A DNA stretch of 64,000 bases, from contig CAJHZI010000264.1 of the NCBI GenBank assembly GCA_905160935.1, forward strand, positions 511,501 to 575,500, read 5' to 3'. A program made the position numbers and the translations under genes. Positions 43,691-55,237 of the stretch are shown piece by piece. The notes below the pieces were generated by a model. It ran no database searches. It was given only the letters and a program-made list of their open reading frames with translations, and was not told the origin of the DNA. Numbering within the stretch: position 1 is the first letter of the stretch; every line of letters starts with the position of its first letter. This stretch comes from Enchytraeus crypticus. Taxonomy: Eukaryota > Annelida > Clitellata > Enchytraeida > Enchytraeidae.

Positions 43691-44439
43691 TATCTTCTCC
43701 CAAGATTAAATAGTAATTAATCCATCTAACTGAGGAAGGCAACGGGAAATCACCTCAAAAGCCATACTTTTTCCAAGCTGTATGCTACATATGGATAAAG
43801 CATAGACTTTGTGAAGGAATTAACTTGTTGATCTAGGGCGTCCTCTTATGGAACGAGAAAGCATATGCACGAGTATGAATATGCACCTTGAACCTGCCAC
43901 TTATGCATTGAAGAGAGAGAAAGACAACCTGTGTACAACAATAAAGCAGTCATTTTGTATTGATATTGCTTATCTGATGTACCCGTAAGCAAAAATGCTC
44001 ACATCTAGGAAAAATGGCCACTTTTAACTAAACCTCCCCAACCTTTCAGTACTAAAGCGGACATTAAACTAAGGCATCAAAGGCATACGCCTAAGAAAAA
44101 CAAATATCTAAAAATATCTTATATATGAAAAAGTGTCTTATTTAGGAATTCTAAATGTGATACTGCGATAAAATGTATACTGGCCATAAATGTATACTGC
44201 ACTAATGAGAGAGCAGTAACTAGCGTTATTTTTTAGGCATTATAAAGACGCGTGATAAAATTTAAATAAGTAGTTATAGCTGAAAATTTTATACTCGTGA
44301 AATGGCATAGCTGTAATTAGCGTAGCTAGTAAAGAAGTATAAATATGTGACGTTATGGCCTCAGCGTTACTTCAGACAGACAGAATTGGCTCATTATATT
44401 TATAATTGCATTCCAATACGTGGGTCAAACGAGCTGGTG
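43691..44439. other. no gene seen
   Basis: No supported coding frame. GAATATGCACCTTGAACCTG near 43877 recurs with two changes near 57373, so part of this stretch is another dispersed repeat. Confidence 0.4.
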
Positions 44440-44720
44440 ACGTCACACAACCTTTCCTCACTCCTCTCTTATGACATAGAATTTGTTATGACATAGAATT
44501 TTGCAAAAGTTGTTATACATGTTCTCACGTCGTACTACAGCTTCATGATTCCAGTATAAATTTATAATAATTCCTAGATCTTTGACATCTATATCTAATT
44601 CATGTAGGAACTCTATCGGTTTACTATGGCTAATTCTGTCGAAAGCTTTCGTATAATCAGTGATGCAAAGATGCAGATCTTAATTCAATTCATTTGCTTG
44701 TTCACACATAATATATATTA
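44440..44720 (-). mobile_element. LINE reverse-transcriptase palm fragment
   Basis: The minus strand reads DYTKAFDRISHSKPIEFLHE (near 44605-44665), then INLYWNHEAVVRRE, the palm-A-to-palm-B region of a non-LTR reverse transcriptase. It differs from the CR1/L2 and RTE copies in the window, so it represents another family. Confidence 0.65.
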
Positions 44721-45999
44721 TTAGCGAATTTTTTGTATAAAAGTAGCATACTATAACGATAAAATAAATATTTTATCTAATTATTTCGCTTTAATTATTA
44801 ACAAGAGAACTTTGGGGCTATTCCTAGATTCCACTTTCCGCACTCTTAATCTTATATTGATAATATTGGGGACACTGTTTCAGTGGCCCTGCCATCCTGG
44901 ATGCTAAGTCACTATACAGGTCACTAGCGCCGGGCAAGCACATGCAAGCAAAGGTTGGTGCAAGCCAAGCTCACCTGGTGAATCATGAGATATATTAGGC
45001 TGCTAATTATAGCTTACTTACTCGGTTTATGAATTCTATATTAAAATATATTACTGAACACTGAACGTGCTTTATAGATTAGTTTCCCTTCTTTCTCAAC
45101 CTAAAAGATTAGTAAATAAATTAGTCTCTGAAACCTTTTAGCTTTTATATATTCCGCAAACTATTTGTCCTGTACTTAATATTTCTCTCTGGTTATCCAG
45201 CTATAATTAGTTTCGGCGCCGGGTGTATTTACCTCTAGAATGCATTAGATTATAATAACTACTGCACAGACAACCAGTAATACAAGTCGTGAGTCTGTTT
45301 CTAACGAATTGAATTCTAATTAGAATGCCACGATCTCGTAAAGTATCGTTTAAGAATATTAATGAATTAATATGAAGTTCGCTGTAGCTATTGAGCGTAT
45401 ATGTTAACGCCTATTCTGATTGTTTCTTAAGATTGATTTGGGAAACAAGGATTACTATAAATTAAGACTCCAACGTTGCCATTCAGCAGTTATTGTCTAT
45501 TGGTAAGGGATGTCTTAAATATATAATTACTTAAATTTCATTTTTAGTATTGGCACATTTCGTGTGCGTAGTTATTTAACTTGCTAGTGATATTGCTGTT
45601 AATTTGAGATATTTGCCGATTGATATGACGTGTATTAGGACTTTTCTATTAGTTAAATTGGAAGGATGCACAGTCACTGAGCGAGGGGAAGGTGGGGCGT
45701 GGGGAAAGTGGGACTTATACAGTTTCTATATCAGGACTGTGGCCTTACGTTTGGCCTGTAGATTCTGCAGTATGATTGTCTCATGACAATATAATCTTTG
45801 ATAAAGTTCTCAAGATGCTGCTGCTGTTTTTAGTCCGTTAATGATTGAGCATGGTAGCTGGTCACCAATTCTATTTAACATTTACGCAGACGGAGAGAGA
45901 GAATGAGAAATAGAGAGTGAGTGAGAGAGATTGGAGCATGCCCTCGATCGAATAGATTTATCGTGATCCTTTCTCTTCAGAACATAACTTTATCATATC
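44721..45999. other. no gene seen
   Basis: No supported gene. A short WSPILFNIYAD-like string near 45862-45894 on the plus strand may be a scrap of a LINE palm. Confidence 0.4.
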
Positions 46000-46092
46000 G
46001 GTTGGGTGGATGGATTTTGTAGTGACATGTGATGGAAGGATGTTTCTGGCATCGTCATTGTATGAGGAAACAGACGTAAAACCTTTTTATTT
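46000..46092 (+). mobile_element. CR1/L2-like LINE 3-prime end, TTA-type tail
   Basis: GATTTTGTAGTGACATGTGA through GAGGAAACAGACGTAAAACC matches the last part of the 20190-22262 tail. Confidence 0.65.
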
Positions 46093-46094
46093 AA

Positions 46095-46240
46095 AAGGTG
46101 GTAAAAGTTTTTGTTAACGTGAGTTTCCTTACTTGAAAGCGATGTCAGTGACGGATGAGCCCAGGACTTGAATCCCGCACATACTGATCCGCAGTCGAAT
46201 ATCTTACCGAGGAGGTCGGTAAGATATTATTATCGGCCAG
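46095..46240 (-). repeat. tRNA-derived SINE family 1, snap-back head
   Basis: The minus-strand body has the B box (plus strand GGACTTGAATCCCGCA) and core. At the head, ATCTTACCGA is followed after 4-5 bases by its own reverse complement TCGGTAAGAT (about 46200-46224). The head therefore ends in a fold-back rather than continuing. Confidence 0.75.
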
Positions 46241-47065
46241 AATTAATACTATTATTATTAATTACTAGTGTTGTTATCGAATACAGCTGAACAAGCTCAA
46301 GCCTAATAATTTTTAAGTATACATTAAATATAAATTAAATTAAATTTTACGTGTATAAGCTGTAAACTACAATTTGTATTTAATTAAAATTGCAGCTGTA
46401 TGCTAGTGAATAGTACAGAGTTGTGAAACTTTTCTGGTGTTCTAAATAAATTATTTTAAACTAAATAATTCTAATTTAATTTCTATGGAAGAGAGCTTCG
46501 ACAACTAGGCAAGTTATAGAGGTTGTAGAATGTTAGAGATAGTTCGGATTTGGGAAGGAATGGCAGAGTATCTAATAGGACTTCGTTTAAGTAATACTGT
46601 AAGATTGAAGCACTTAACTTCTTGTAATCTTTTACGCTTTCAAGGGTACCACTATATCAGCTTCATGTTCTTGAACTCTGTGCAGCGGTGGTCCACTGAG
46701 AAGAGTTTACTCGGATTTGAATCGTGTCTTATATGTAAGATGAAGATTAATATACAGCAAATGGCTAACAGACTATTACTATATAACAGACTGTGACAGT
46801 ATAACATACTATGACAATAGCTAATTAATAAGAGACAATGGTAATGAGTCCAATGGTTAAGACGTTGGAGGTTGTTGCAGCTCAATTGAAAAGAGTCTAA
46901 AATCTGGTCTTATGATCAAGATCAAGACTTAGTTACCTTGCTAGTTAAACGTTTCGATAAAAAGTAACACAATCATTTCAATTTAACCAAGTTAACAAGC
47001 CATTAATTAAAAAGGGCACTCGTTAAGATTTAAAGTCAGATTCCACATCCACAGATGATGTTAAT
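46241..47065. other. no gene seen
   Basis: An 88-codon frame at 46530-46796 has no motif. Nothing else is supported. Confidence 0.4.
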
Positions 47066-47200
47066 GGCTGGAGCCCGTGGCGAAATCGGTAAGATACTCG
47101 ACCGCGTATCAGTATGTGCGGGGTTTAAATCCTGGGCTCGCCCATCACTGACATCGCTTTCGAGTGAGGAAACTGACGTTAACCTTAGCTTTAGCTGTAA
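47066..47200 (+). repeat. tRNA-derived SINE family 1, full-length copy
   Basis: The A box is in GTGGCGAAATCGGTAAGA (47077-47094), and the B box in GGGTTTAAATCCTGGGC, then the core CATCACTGACATCGCTTTCG and GTTAACCTTAGCTTTAGC. Head and body are in normal order. It is not a functional tRNA gene: the cloverleaf stems do not pair. Confidence 0.8.
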
Positions 47201-47742
47201 TACAGGTCTCGAATGGGTAACATGATATTAATGCAGGACTCGAATGGGTAACATTGGAATTCGTATTCGTTAAGTAAGATGAGAGCTTCGATCATTTCAC
47301 TTGCTTAAAATATAATTTACTGTTGCATTATTTTCTATATTAAAATATTTTTTATTTATATGTTAGGGATTAATAGCATTTCAGTTTTCTGTTACGAAAT
47401 GTTATGATTATCTGACTACAGTGTGAGCTCTGCCAGTCACTGTCTACCAAACATCTGCACTGAGCAGCTTATTATCATACAGGTCTGCCAACGTTCACCC
47501 GTGTGCGATGTATTACGTAACTCTGCGCTAGAGCGACTTACACACGCACATTCTACATTTGTTTGCATTGAACATGCCAATATTTGCTCGAGAAGTACCG
47601 TTCTATCGTATCTATAGTGTTGTGACGGTATTGCCGATACTAAAGAGGTTTTATCTGTTATCTGTTGTGTAAGCTAGCTAGACCGGCATTTTCTATTTAT
47701 GTGGAGAAATATTGAAGAACTATGCTCAGATTTATTATTAAC

Positions 47743-47743
<1 letters not shown>
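47201..47743. other. no gene seen
   Basis: A 64-codon frame at 47423-47617 has no recognised motif. No other feature. Confidence 0.4.
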
Positions 47744-47807
<64 letters not shown>

Positions 47808-47911
47808 GATGATTTAAAAACCCACTCATATGTGGAAATGAAGAGGAAGGCGGATGACAGAGAAGAGTGGAGGCGTTATATAACATGGACCTGCCAGTAG
47901 GCAGTGCACTA

Positions 47912-47971
<60 letters not shown>

Positions 47972-47973
47972 TG
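47744..47973. repeat. two (TA)n tracts flanking an RTE 3-prime end
   Basis: Long TA repeats lie at about 47744-47804 and 47916-47970. The 110 bases between them are a LINE 3-prime fragment, listed separately. Confidence 0.9.
47800..47916 (+). mobile_element. RTE-like LINE 3-prime end
   Basis: Encodes DDLKTHSYVEMKRKADDREEW-like residues ending with TGGACCTGCCAGTAGGCAGT and GCACTAAGAGA, the common 3-prime end of the window's RTE copies. A TA tract follows directly, probably grown from the element's own tail. Confidence 0.8.
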
Positions 47974-48589
47974 TATATATAAAGCGTGTGTCTTTATTTT
48001 TCATTTTGTATCCGGGTAGTAAAGCAAAAGGTATGCAAATTTTAGTTGTATTCTAAGAAGTGACAAATAAGACGAGTGGCACTCTTTTAGTTCTCTTGGA
48101 TTAGGAACAGGACGTTAAATTTCATTCAAGATTATCTTATTTACTGAGCATATTATTTAAGAATTTAAGTGACTAGAGTGTGCTAATAACAGCCAGTTCA
48201 TAAGTGATACTGTTGGGTATGCCTAAGGGTTAGCTTGATTTAATTTACCCTAATATTCTTAGAAAATTTAATGTTTGACTTTGTATTAAAAATAACATGA
48301 TTCATGATTTTTTTTAATTTTAAGATTTTTATCTGATATTAATTCTGTGTGTATGTGTCCTAACAAATAACCTTGACGCCAAATCTATAAGCTCTGGCTA
48401 TCTAAGATCGATAAAGGTAGAGGTTTCGCATTTGCATTGATCCTTATTGAATTTTTACTTCTAGCAAATGAAAATGGCACTATAGAACTGTGAATCTGCC
48501 ATAGAACTGCTTATAAATTATTAACTATGTCATAATAATAATAAACAACAAAATTTAGTACAGCATACTTAACTGGAAACTAAACAAAC
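47974..48589. other. no gene seen
   Basis: No supported coding frame. Confidence 0.4.
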
Positions 48590-49150
48590 AAATGCTAAGG
48601 TGTCCACTATCTTTATCTTTGTCTCTTTCTTGACACTTTTTGTTAAAAGTTCATTCCTATTATCGATGGCCTTTTTTGTTTGCGCAACTTTACTACAAAA
48701 AAGTAAACACGCATTATAGTGAAACGATCAACTATGTAGATATCTATCACTTTTTAATACCACATGTTTAAACCGTTGGGCAAATTTAGACCATTTTCCG
48801 TATAACCAGTGCAATGAATGTCCGAGATTTTAATCTCCGATCAGCGCAGCTGGGATTCGAACCCATGAGGGTTCAATTCACTTCCGGATCTGTCATTTAA
48901 AACTTTATGACGTTACCCCTACGCTATTAAGACATTCTTAATGAGATTGGAAAAATTTTACAGCATATTTCAGTTTCACATTTCCCATCACCTGGTATAG
49001 TATGACCTAAATATTTGAAACTTCTTACTTTTCCAATCTCATACAGTTTATTGTAGTGGACCTATTGGCTTCTGTAGTATTATCCCTTTCCTAGTACACT
49101 ATCATCATTTTTGACTTGCTGAAGTTAATATTCATGCTATATTTAAATGC
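48590..49150 (-). mobile_element. RTE-like LINE fragment interrupted by a SINE
   Basis: The two flanks, 48590-48693 and 48957-49150, match consecutive parts of the RTE copy at 56740-56930 (TTGTTAAAAGTTCATTCCTA then TTTCCCATCACCTGGTATAG). Removing 48694-48956 restores the alignment, so the inner part is an insertion. Confidence 0.75.
48694..48956 (-). repeat. tRNA-like SINE family 2, inserted in an RTE LINE, TSD TTTAC
   Basis: The insert is flanked by TTTAC at 48689-48693 and 48957-48961. On the minus strand it has an A-box-like TAGCGTAGGGGTAACG and a canonical B box in GGGTTCGAATCCCAGC, followed by a tail region shared with 17506-17712. The A-to-B distance is longer than in a tRNA gene, and it lacks an obvious poly(A). 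Confidence 0.7.
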
Positions 49151-49607
49151 GTATCGCTTTAATATTTAAAGGTTATAACGGAATATATTTGTGAAGTACT
49201 TCATATGGGCATGACTGCATGTTTCTATAAATATTTCATATTGAAGTCATCTACGGCTTATTCATTCCTTACTTTGTAAGCAATTATGAGTGACAAGCAA
49301 TTATGTGTGACAAGCATTTACGCTTTAGCCCATGGTTTGTAGTATATTTTGGTAACAACTATAAATATATAATGTTGTCAGTCTCAGTGTTGTTTTTGAG
49401 ATTTAGCTACTTTTAGCCCAAAGGTCTTAAACCTTGTCCAAAAGTTAATAATGTAATAATACTTAATATAAGAAATTAAGAATCTTAAATATTTCCTGAA
49501 GTCATATCCTTTCCAGCATTGGAGCCAATGTAGCCTAACCGTGCATGTGCCGTAAGATACACTCCACTAGGGGTTGCTGAGGGACATTATATGAAACCAC
49601 CTAAGAT
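49151..49607. other. no gene seen
   Basis: No supported coding frame. Confidence 0.4.
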
Positions 49608-49781
49608 GCCTTACTTCTGAATGTCTCAATGGTTCAGTGAAGTTACGCGTTAGGTAACGGTAACACAGTAAAGTGCTGGACATTCACCCTTCACGGTACA
49701 CCGGTAAAACTGATGTCTTGAAGATAAGCCCTTCGCTTCCGACCTTGACGGTAAAAAAAAAAAAAAAAAAGCCTTACTTCT
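49608..49781 (+). repeat. retroposed short RNA with poly(A) tail and 11-bp target-site duplication
   Basis: GCCTTACTTCT occurs at 49608-49618 and exactly again at 49771-49781. Between them lie about 134 bases followed by 18 A residues (49753-49770). This is the hallmark of recent LINE-mediated retroposition. The inserted RNA is not one I recognise. It contains a GTTAC/GTAAC stem and an ACAGTA box resembling an H box, but no clear ACA box and no B box. Confidence 0.8.
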
Positions 49782-50629
49782 AAGGTTACCTTGATGTTAC
49801 CTTAAACCTAAATTTAGCTATTCTAATTTAGGGCTACATTAAAGCATGGTTAAGGCAAGTATCTGATGATGAGTTTGAACTGATGGAAGAATAAGTTCTG
49901 TGTAATGCGCATACGGTAAACAGTTTCGCGAATAGGAATTTATACTTCAGACATAATATCGTAACAGAACACTAGAGTAATTTTATAGTTATACCAATCG
50001 TATTCTTCCAAACTTAGCCTAAATCATTATTTTATACTTATAGCATGTATAAAAGTCTGAACGTTTACACCAGGTGGATTGTATCACTCCGCAGATTCTA
50101 CTGTATGGAGCATAAACGATGTTACTATGCCGCTATAAAGATTCTGCGGAAAGAATAGTCAAATGTATATGTGAGAAAATTCTTTGTTATCCAGGCTGTA
50201 CAGTTCTGTTGTAGTAGTTGTTAGTATGGATTACAGATAATTAGTTTTGCCGTTCAAAATATCTTCAGTAGCTTCACCTACCATTCTCCGAATCAGTCTC
50301 CAATATATTAAGCTGTTTGTCCTTAATGTGCAACTTTCTATTTTATATTTATACTTTAATCATTTAACGGAAATGTCTAGTTTATGGTAATTTTCTGACT
50401 TCCTGAACCTGCAGATTTAAGCAACCTCTTTGATTGTAATGATATCCTACTCTTCACATATCCATTATATTCCAGAATTATTGAATGAGCTACTGTAGAG
50501 ATTGATAAATGTATTATATTTATTACGTTATCAACTTGTCGATGTAGAGCCTATTTAGTGAGCCTTCGTAAGACCTGAAACTAATAAAATTTAATTCACC
50601 ATTTCTTGGTAGAAAACACACACAGATAC
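49782..50629. other. no gene seen
   Basis: No supported coding frame. Confidence 0.4.
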
Positions 50630-51105
50630 AATTACATTGCAATGCGTACATTACACAACAGTATACATATTAAACTTGCACATAAAAGTATAACAGTTTC
50701 AATATTTTCACATACTGTGCAATAATTAAAATAGAACATTTTTAAAATAGCGCCAAAATTTATAACGAATACTCGACAAATAGTCATTACTGTCTATTGC
50801 AAATGTACTTTTAATGTGTACATAATCATTGTACTCAGGAGAGTCCAAATTATGCTTAGCACTTAACTTATCGTTAATTATTAAATTGTGCAGGAATATA
50901 AACCTATGGTGTTCATTTAATAACTCAAATGGCAAAAATCCACAGTACCACTGACAATATAGAATATTATTTTTATCAAATGTACGGAAAATCTTTGAGA
51001 GGACACTGTTGGAAGTCTTAGAAAAGCTTTCCATTTCTGATTTATTCAGTTGTACAGCTGGAATACCATAAAGTAGAACTGGCACTGCTTGCATTCGAAT
51101 TAGCT

Positions 51106-51144
<39 letters not shown>

Positions 51145-53030
51145 CGTTAATAATAATGAATCGGTTTTATCAAACACCAGGTTCCTTACACCGGGGTAAA
51201 AAAAAAATAATAATAAAGGTTTAACGTCCGTTTCCTAATACAAGGATGACGTCAGAGACGTCCCCCCATCACATGTCACTACAAATCGATTCACCCCAAA
51301 CGATCTGAAAAAACACATGCTGAAGAGAAATAAAAGATCCTAAACAGTGCCGGTCCGGTGATAAAAAAATAACAGTCAGGCAAGATGAAATAAAATCTAT
51401 GGTGGGAAGAGATGTGTTTTCGACTTACAACGGAAAGTGGAAGTAAATAAATAATAAATAAAGGTTTAACGTCCGTTTCCTCATCCAGAGATGATGTCAG
51501 GGACGTCCCCAACAGCACACATCACTACAGATCAATTCACCCAGACCAATCTGCGAAAGAAATGTGAATCTAAAGTATAGATAAATAAATAAAGTGAATC
51601 TACTAATAAAGTAGTAGAACATGAGCGAAGATCAGGAGGCAGCAAGAGTTCCAAACAGTAGGAACGGAGAAAGAAAATGAATGTCTACCTAAGGAAGTGA
51701 GAATATTAGGAATTTTGAGCAGTTTGGTATCGGAAGAACGAAGCTTACGAGAAGGTTGATATTGGATTAGGAGATCAGAAAGGTAAGAAGGTTTACCAAA
51801 AGTGAGTGTTTTAAAAGTTAATAGAGCAATTTTATACTTAATTCTTTGAACTACAGGAAGCCAATGAAGGTTATTAAGCAGGGAACTAGAGGTGGCATGA
51901 AGCCTCGAGGAACGACAGACAACACGTGCTAGAGTATTTTGAACGCGTTTCAAATGCACGAGAGAAGAAGAAGGTAAACCATATAGCAATGAATTACAGT
52001 AGTCAAGTTTAGAATGAACTATTGAGTTGGTAAGAATTATGGATGAATTTTTATCAAGAGATGACCGCATCTGTCTGATTTGACGAATCTGGAAGAAAGA
52101 TGAACGACAGACAGATGAGATGTGAGATTTAAAATCAAGATTTTCATCAAACATGACACAAAGGTTTTTAGCCTTGGGAGTAGGAGTGAGAGCAAGGTTT
52201 TGAAAATAGATGGAGGAATTAGCAATTTTGGTTCTTTGCTGGGGAGTGCTGATTAAAAGATATTCGGTTTTAGAGGGGTTGACAGAGAGACGATTACTGC
52301 AAAACCATGAATACACTTTGTCAAGAACAGATGAAAGGTGTTGCAATTTCAAGTCAGAATCTGAGCTAGAATATGAGATGTACAGCTGAGTATCGTCAGC
52401 ATAGAATGAAATTTTATTGGAGCATTGTCTAAAACATAACTGAGTGGGGTAGTGTAGAGGGAAAAAAGTAAAGGTCCAAGTACAGATCCTTGGGACACAC
52501 CACGAAGAAGAGGTAGTTCAGGGGATCATTTAAGAGAACATCGATTGAAGCTTTCGTTCCCAGTCTGCCTAATATAATGTTAGCCGAGGTATAAAATTTT
52601 CCTCTGGTTTCGTGTCATTCACATTTGAAATATTTTGTACTAACAATCGATAGTCCAAGGTATTTTATTTTATCAAACTTGCTAATAAGCTCTTTTCTTA
52701 AGTTCAAAGGCTTACAAGGAGCCTTACATCGTGGCCCAATTCGTATACAATGACATTTACATGTAGATATGTTAATGGGGAGATCTAACTTATCAAATTC
52801 CCTGTCGCAGATATCGAATAATTTATGTAAATGACTTACAGAGATATTAAGCAAAATTAAGTCGTCCGCGTACATGTAACTATTACAGCAACGGAAATTT
52901 ATTCGACAACCATAGCTTGACTGGTCCATTATATCCAAGACATTGTCCACAAAAAGTGCACGTAGAATGGGCGACAGTATTCCGCCTTGCTTAACCCCAA
53001 TTAATTAGCAGTATTAATATCAAAATTATA
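50630..53030 (-). mobile_element. non-LTR LINE with MYADDL palm, split by a younger LINE
   Basis: Outer element in two parts. The right part (52534-53030, minus strand) has GVKQGGILSPIL, MYADDLILLNISVSHLHKL, INISTCKCHCIRIGPRC and DKIKYLGLSIVST. The left part (50630-51104) has QAVPVLLYGIPAVQLNKSEM and a cysteine-poor C-terminal region. Taking out 51110-52528 and one TTTAA copy rejoins ASIDVLLK to LIRMQAVPVLL in frame. The subfamily is not the same as the CR1/L2 or RTE copies; it is 5-prime truncated. Confidence 0.8.
51110..52528 (-). mobile_element. CR1/L2-like LINE inserted in another LINE, TSD TTTAA
   Basis: 5-prime truncated copy flanked by TTTAA at 51105-51109 and 52529-52533. On the minus strand it shows a damaged palm near 52400-52500, then an open frame at 51603-52352 with LDKVYSWFCSNRLSVNPSKT, AKNLCVMFDENLDFKSHISS, RQIRQMRSSL, DYCNSLLYGLP and LHWLPVVQRIKYKIALLTF. 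It ends in two successive copies of the TTA-type tail (51450-51570 and 51200-51345) and an AAT tract at the insertion edge. The family is that of 20190-22262. The doubled tail implies a further insertion or duplication at its 3-prime end. Confidence 0.85.
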
Positions 53031-53610
53031 TTCAGTTGCATGACCTACATGTAGCTAGTTGTTGAAATACTAGCCTTAGAGTACGATTCTGGTCTGCTTT
53101 GATTGCATTGCTACTAAGACGCAATATCATAGAGATTAGTAGAATTGCTTTGCGTTTTTAAACAATTAAATATATATAATTTAAATTTTGTTTTATACCC
53201 GCTTGTTTCCGGGTTTCTCACTCAAAAATAGACCAACCATGGTCTGAACGTGTCGTAAAAGGCGACAAACCACCAAGATCCAAATCAATCTAAGAAAGCG
53301 CATTCAAGTGGGTGAGCGCCTAGGCTTCAGAAATTGATACAAAATTTTTCAAAACGAATGAAAAAGTTTAAATGTCTATTCGTATCCCGACAACCTAGCT
53401 AAATTATGATGCAAGGAAAGATGATGATGATAATTTTATTGTATTTATTTGTTTCAGGTAAATCAAAACCATTGCAAAACGACAGTGATATTGAGTGCTG
53501 AATGTTTAAATTAATCAAAAGGTAAATATTTGGCTTTCTTATTTGATAAAAATGATTAAATGTACGTGTACGTTAAATGTACGTTAAATTAATGACTGAT
53601 TATAATTTGC
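53031..53610. other. no gene seen
   Basis: No supported coding frame. Confidence 0.4.
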
Positions 53611-53745
53611 TAGAGCCAGTGGCGATGTCGGTAAGTTATTCGACCGCTGATCAGTATGTGCCGGGTTCAAATCCTGGGCTCGCCCGTCACTGACATCGCT
53701 TTCTAGTGAGAAAATTGACGTTAAAATCAGCTTTACCAGTTTTTT
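53611..53745 (+). repeat. tRNA-derived SINE family 1, full-length copy
   Basis: A box in AGTGGCGATGTCGGTAAG, B box in GGGTTCAAATCCTGGGC, core CGTCACTGACATCGC, tail CTTTACCAG followed by T8. Normal head-body order. Confidence 0.85.
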
Positions 53746-54149
53746 TTGATTGACTAATATTTACTCTAGTGAATTATTTGTGTTCCTTGCCCTTGTTTTT
53801 CATAGGATGATAGAGAATTTTCAAATCCTCTACCAATTAAATAGTTACAATAAATACAACTTCGAAGGCGATGAAACTTTCAAACCAACTCTTAAAACAC
53901 CGGCTCGGTTTATTGATTTCGTTGTGACTGTCCTCCCACATGGATAAGCTTGTCACTGTGGTCCTGCCTCACGACCATCAGAAAATCCTTTTAGATATGC
54001 AAGTTCATCACTATTGTCGAACAATCTAAAGATCAAATGGAAATTGATCTACAGCAAATTGGGAAATTCTTGTTTTTTTAATTCTTCATGCTTTCCTACT
54101 TGATAGAAAAATTACTGGGATAAACCATCAATAGAGTTTTGTGTTTAAT
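53746..54149. other. no gene seen
   Basis: A 65-codon frame at 53750-53947 has no recognised motif. Confidence 0.35.
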
Positions 54150-54900
54150 GAATACCCTTTTTATCTCTCTTAGTGCACTGCCTACAGGCAAGTCCATGGT
54201 ATATAAAGCCTCCACTCTTCTCTGTTTTTCGCTTTCCTCTTCATATCTACATATGAGAGGGTCTTTAAATCATCTAACATACCTAATCTCGGCCTACCGC
54301 TGCCTTTTTTCCTCCCATTCTACCTTCTATGACTTCTCTTAATAGACTTCCCCTTAGAACGTGTCCTATCCAACTCTTTTTCGCAAGAACCCGCATTACC
54401 CCTATTGCTTCTCTTGTGCCACATCCTTTCCTAAGACCAAATTGTGTCTTGCTCAGTATCATATCTGCTTTCGACTGAATGCGATTATTTATTATCTTTA
54501 ATAAGATCTTCGATGCAAGAACTGATCGTTCTGTAATCCGAACACTCCAAAGCATTGGCTTTTTTTGTCAAATCACTGACCTGGTGAAGTCGTCTGGCTA
54601 AATATGTATCGGACGCTTCCATACATACCTCCATTAACTTATTGGCTGTTTCTGCTTCCAACATTTTCAGAGCATTCTGCTGGGATATCACCTATTCCGG
54701 CTGTTTTCCCCTTCTTCATGCTGTTAATTGCGGAATAAATTTTCTCCTTCATTATATCGGGGCCCCTTTTATCGTTTTCTACTATATTTTCTTCTTCTAT
54801 CTTGGCTTCCCAGCCTTATCATACAATTCCTCTACATGTTCTCCCCATCTTTCTTTTACTTGAATATCCCATTTCATTATCATCATCTTCTTCTTCCCTT
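54150..54900 (-). mobile_element. RTE-like LINE, fingers to C-terminus with internal deletion
   Basis: The right part (54490-54700) reads MLEAETANKLMEVCMEASDT and ANALECSDYRTIS, the fingers region. Downstream on the element strand are KILLKIINNRIQSKADMIL and QFGLRKGCGTREAIGVMRVL, then a jump directly to SWIGHVLRGSLLREVIEGRM. Palm and thumb are missing, so this is an internally deleted copy. It ends in the common TGCACTAAGAGA. Confidence 0.8.
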
Positions 54901-55237
54901 GAATCCCAGTGAATACCTCATTTAATTTAAATTTATTTAATGTGCGAATTTTTCTTTAGAACATAAATACTACTCATATCAAAACTACTCATATTTGTGT
55001 ACAATTATACGAATGCCTACAGGTTGTCACTTTGATACAGGTCTAGTAGTATGGCCTTTGGAATTGTTCCATCTTTGAATCCATGCAATCTTATTGTCTC
55101 CCTGGCATGTAGATAGTTGTTGTTCGATTCATTACTGTTGCGACTGTGTGTGTAGATGATAGATTGGCGCATCGTTGATTTGATAGCATAGTTATAGATT
55201 ATCTTTTCAATGTATATTGATTAACTGTGTTGTGTAG
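54901..55237. other. no gene seen; upstream of the 55238 exon
   Basis: No coding frame. A pyrimidine-poor acceptor (TGTGTTGTGTAG) ends at 55237. Confidence 0.4.

Noticed and set aside
44930-44975. Short GCAAGC-rich repeat
   Set aside because: Only a few imperfect copies; too short to support a feature.
45604-45786. 60-codon plus-strand frame
   Set aside because: No motif, weak composition, and no promoter or splice context.
47066-47200. tRNA gene suggested by A and B boxes
   Set aside because: Acceptor and anticodon stems do not pair, and the same sequence with a common 3-prime core occurs many times, so it is a SINE.
47674-47886. Minus-strand frame with Ile-Tyr repeats
   Set aside because: Translation of a TA microsatellite and a LINE tail.
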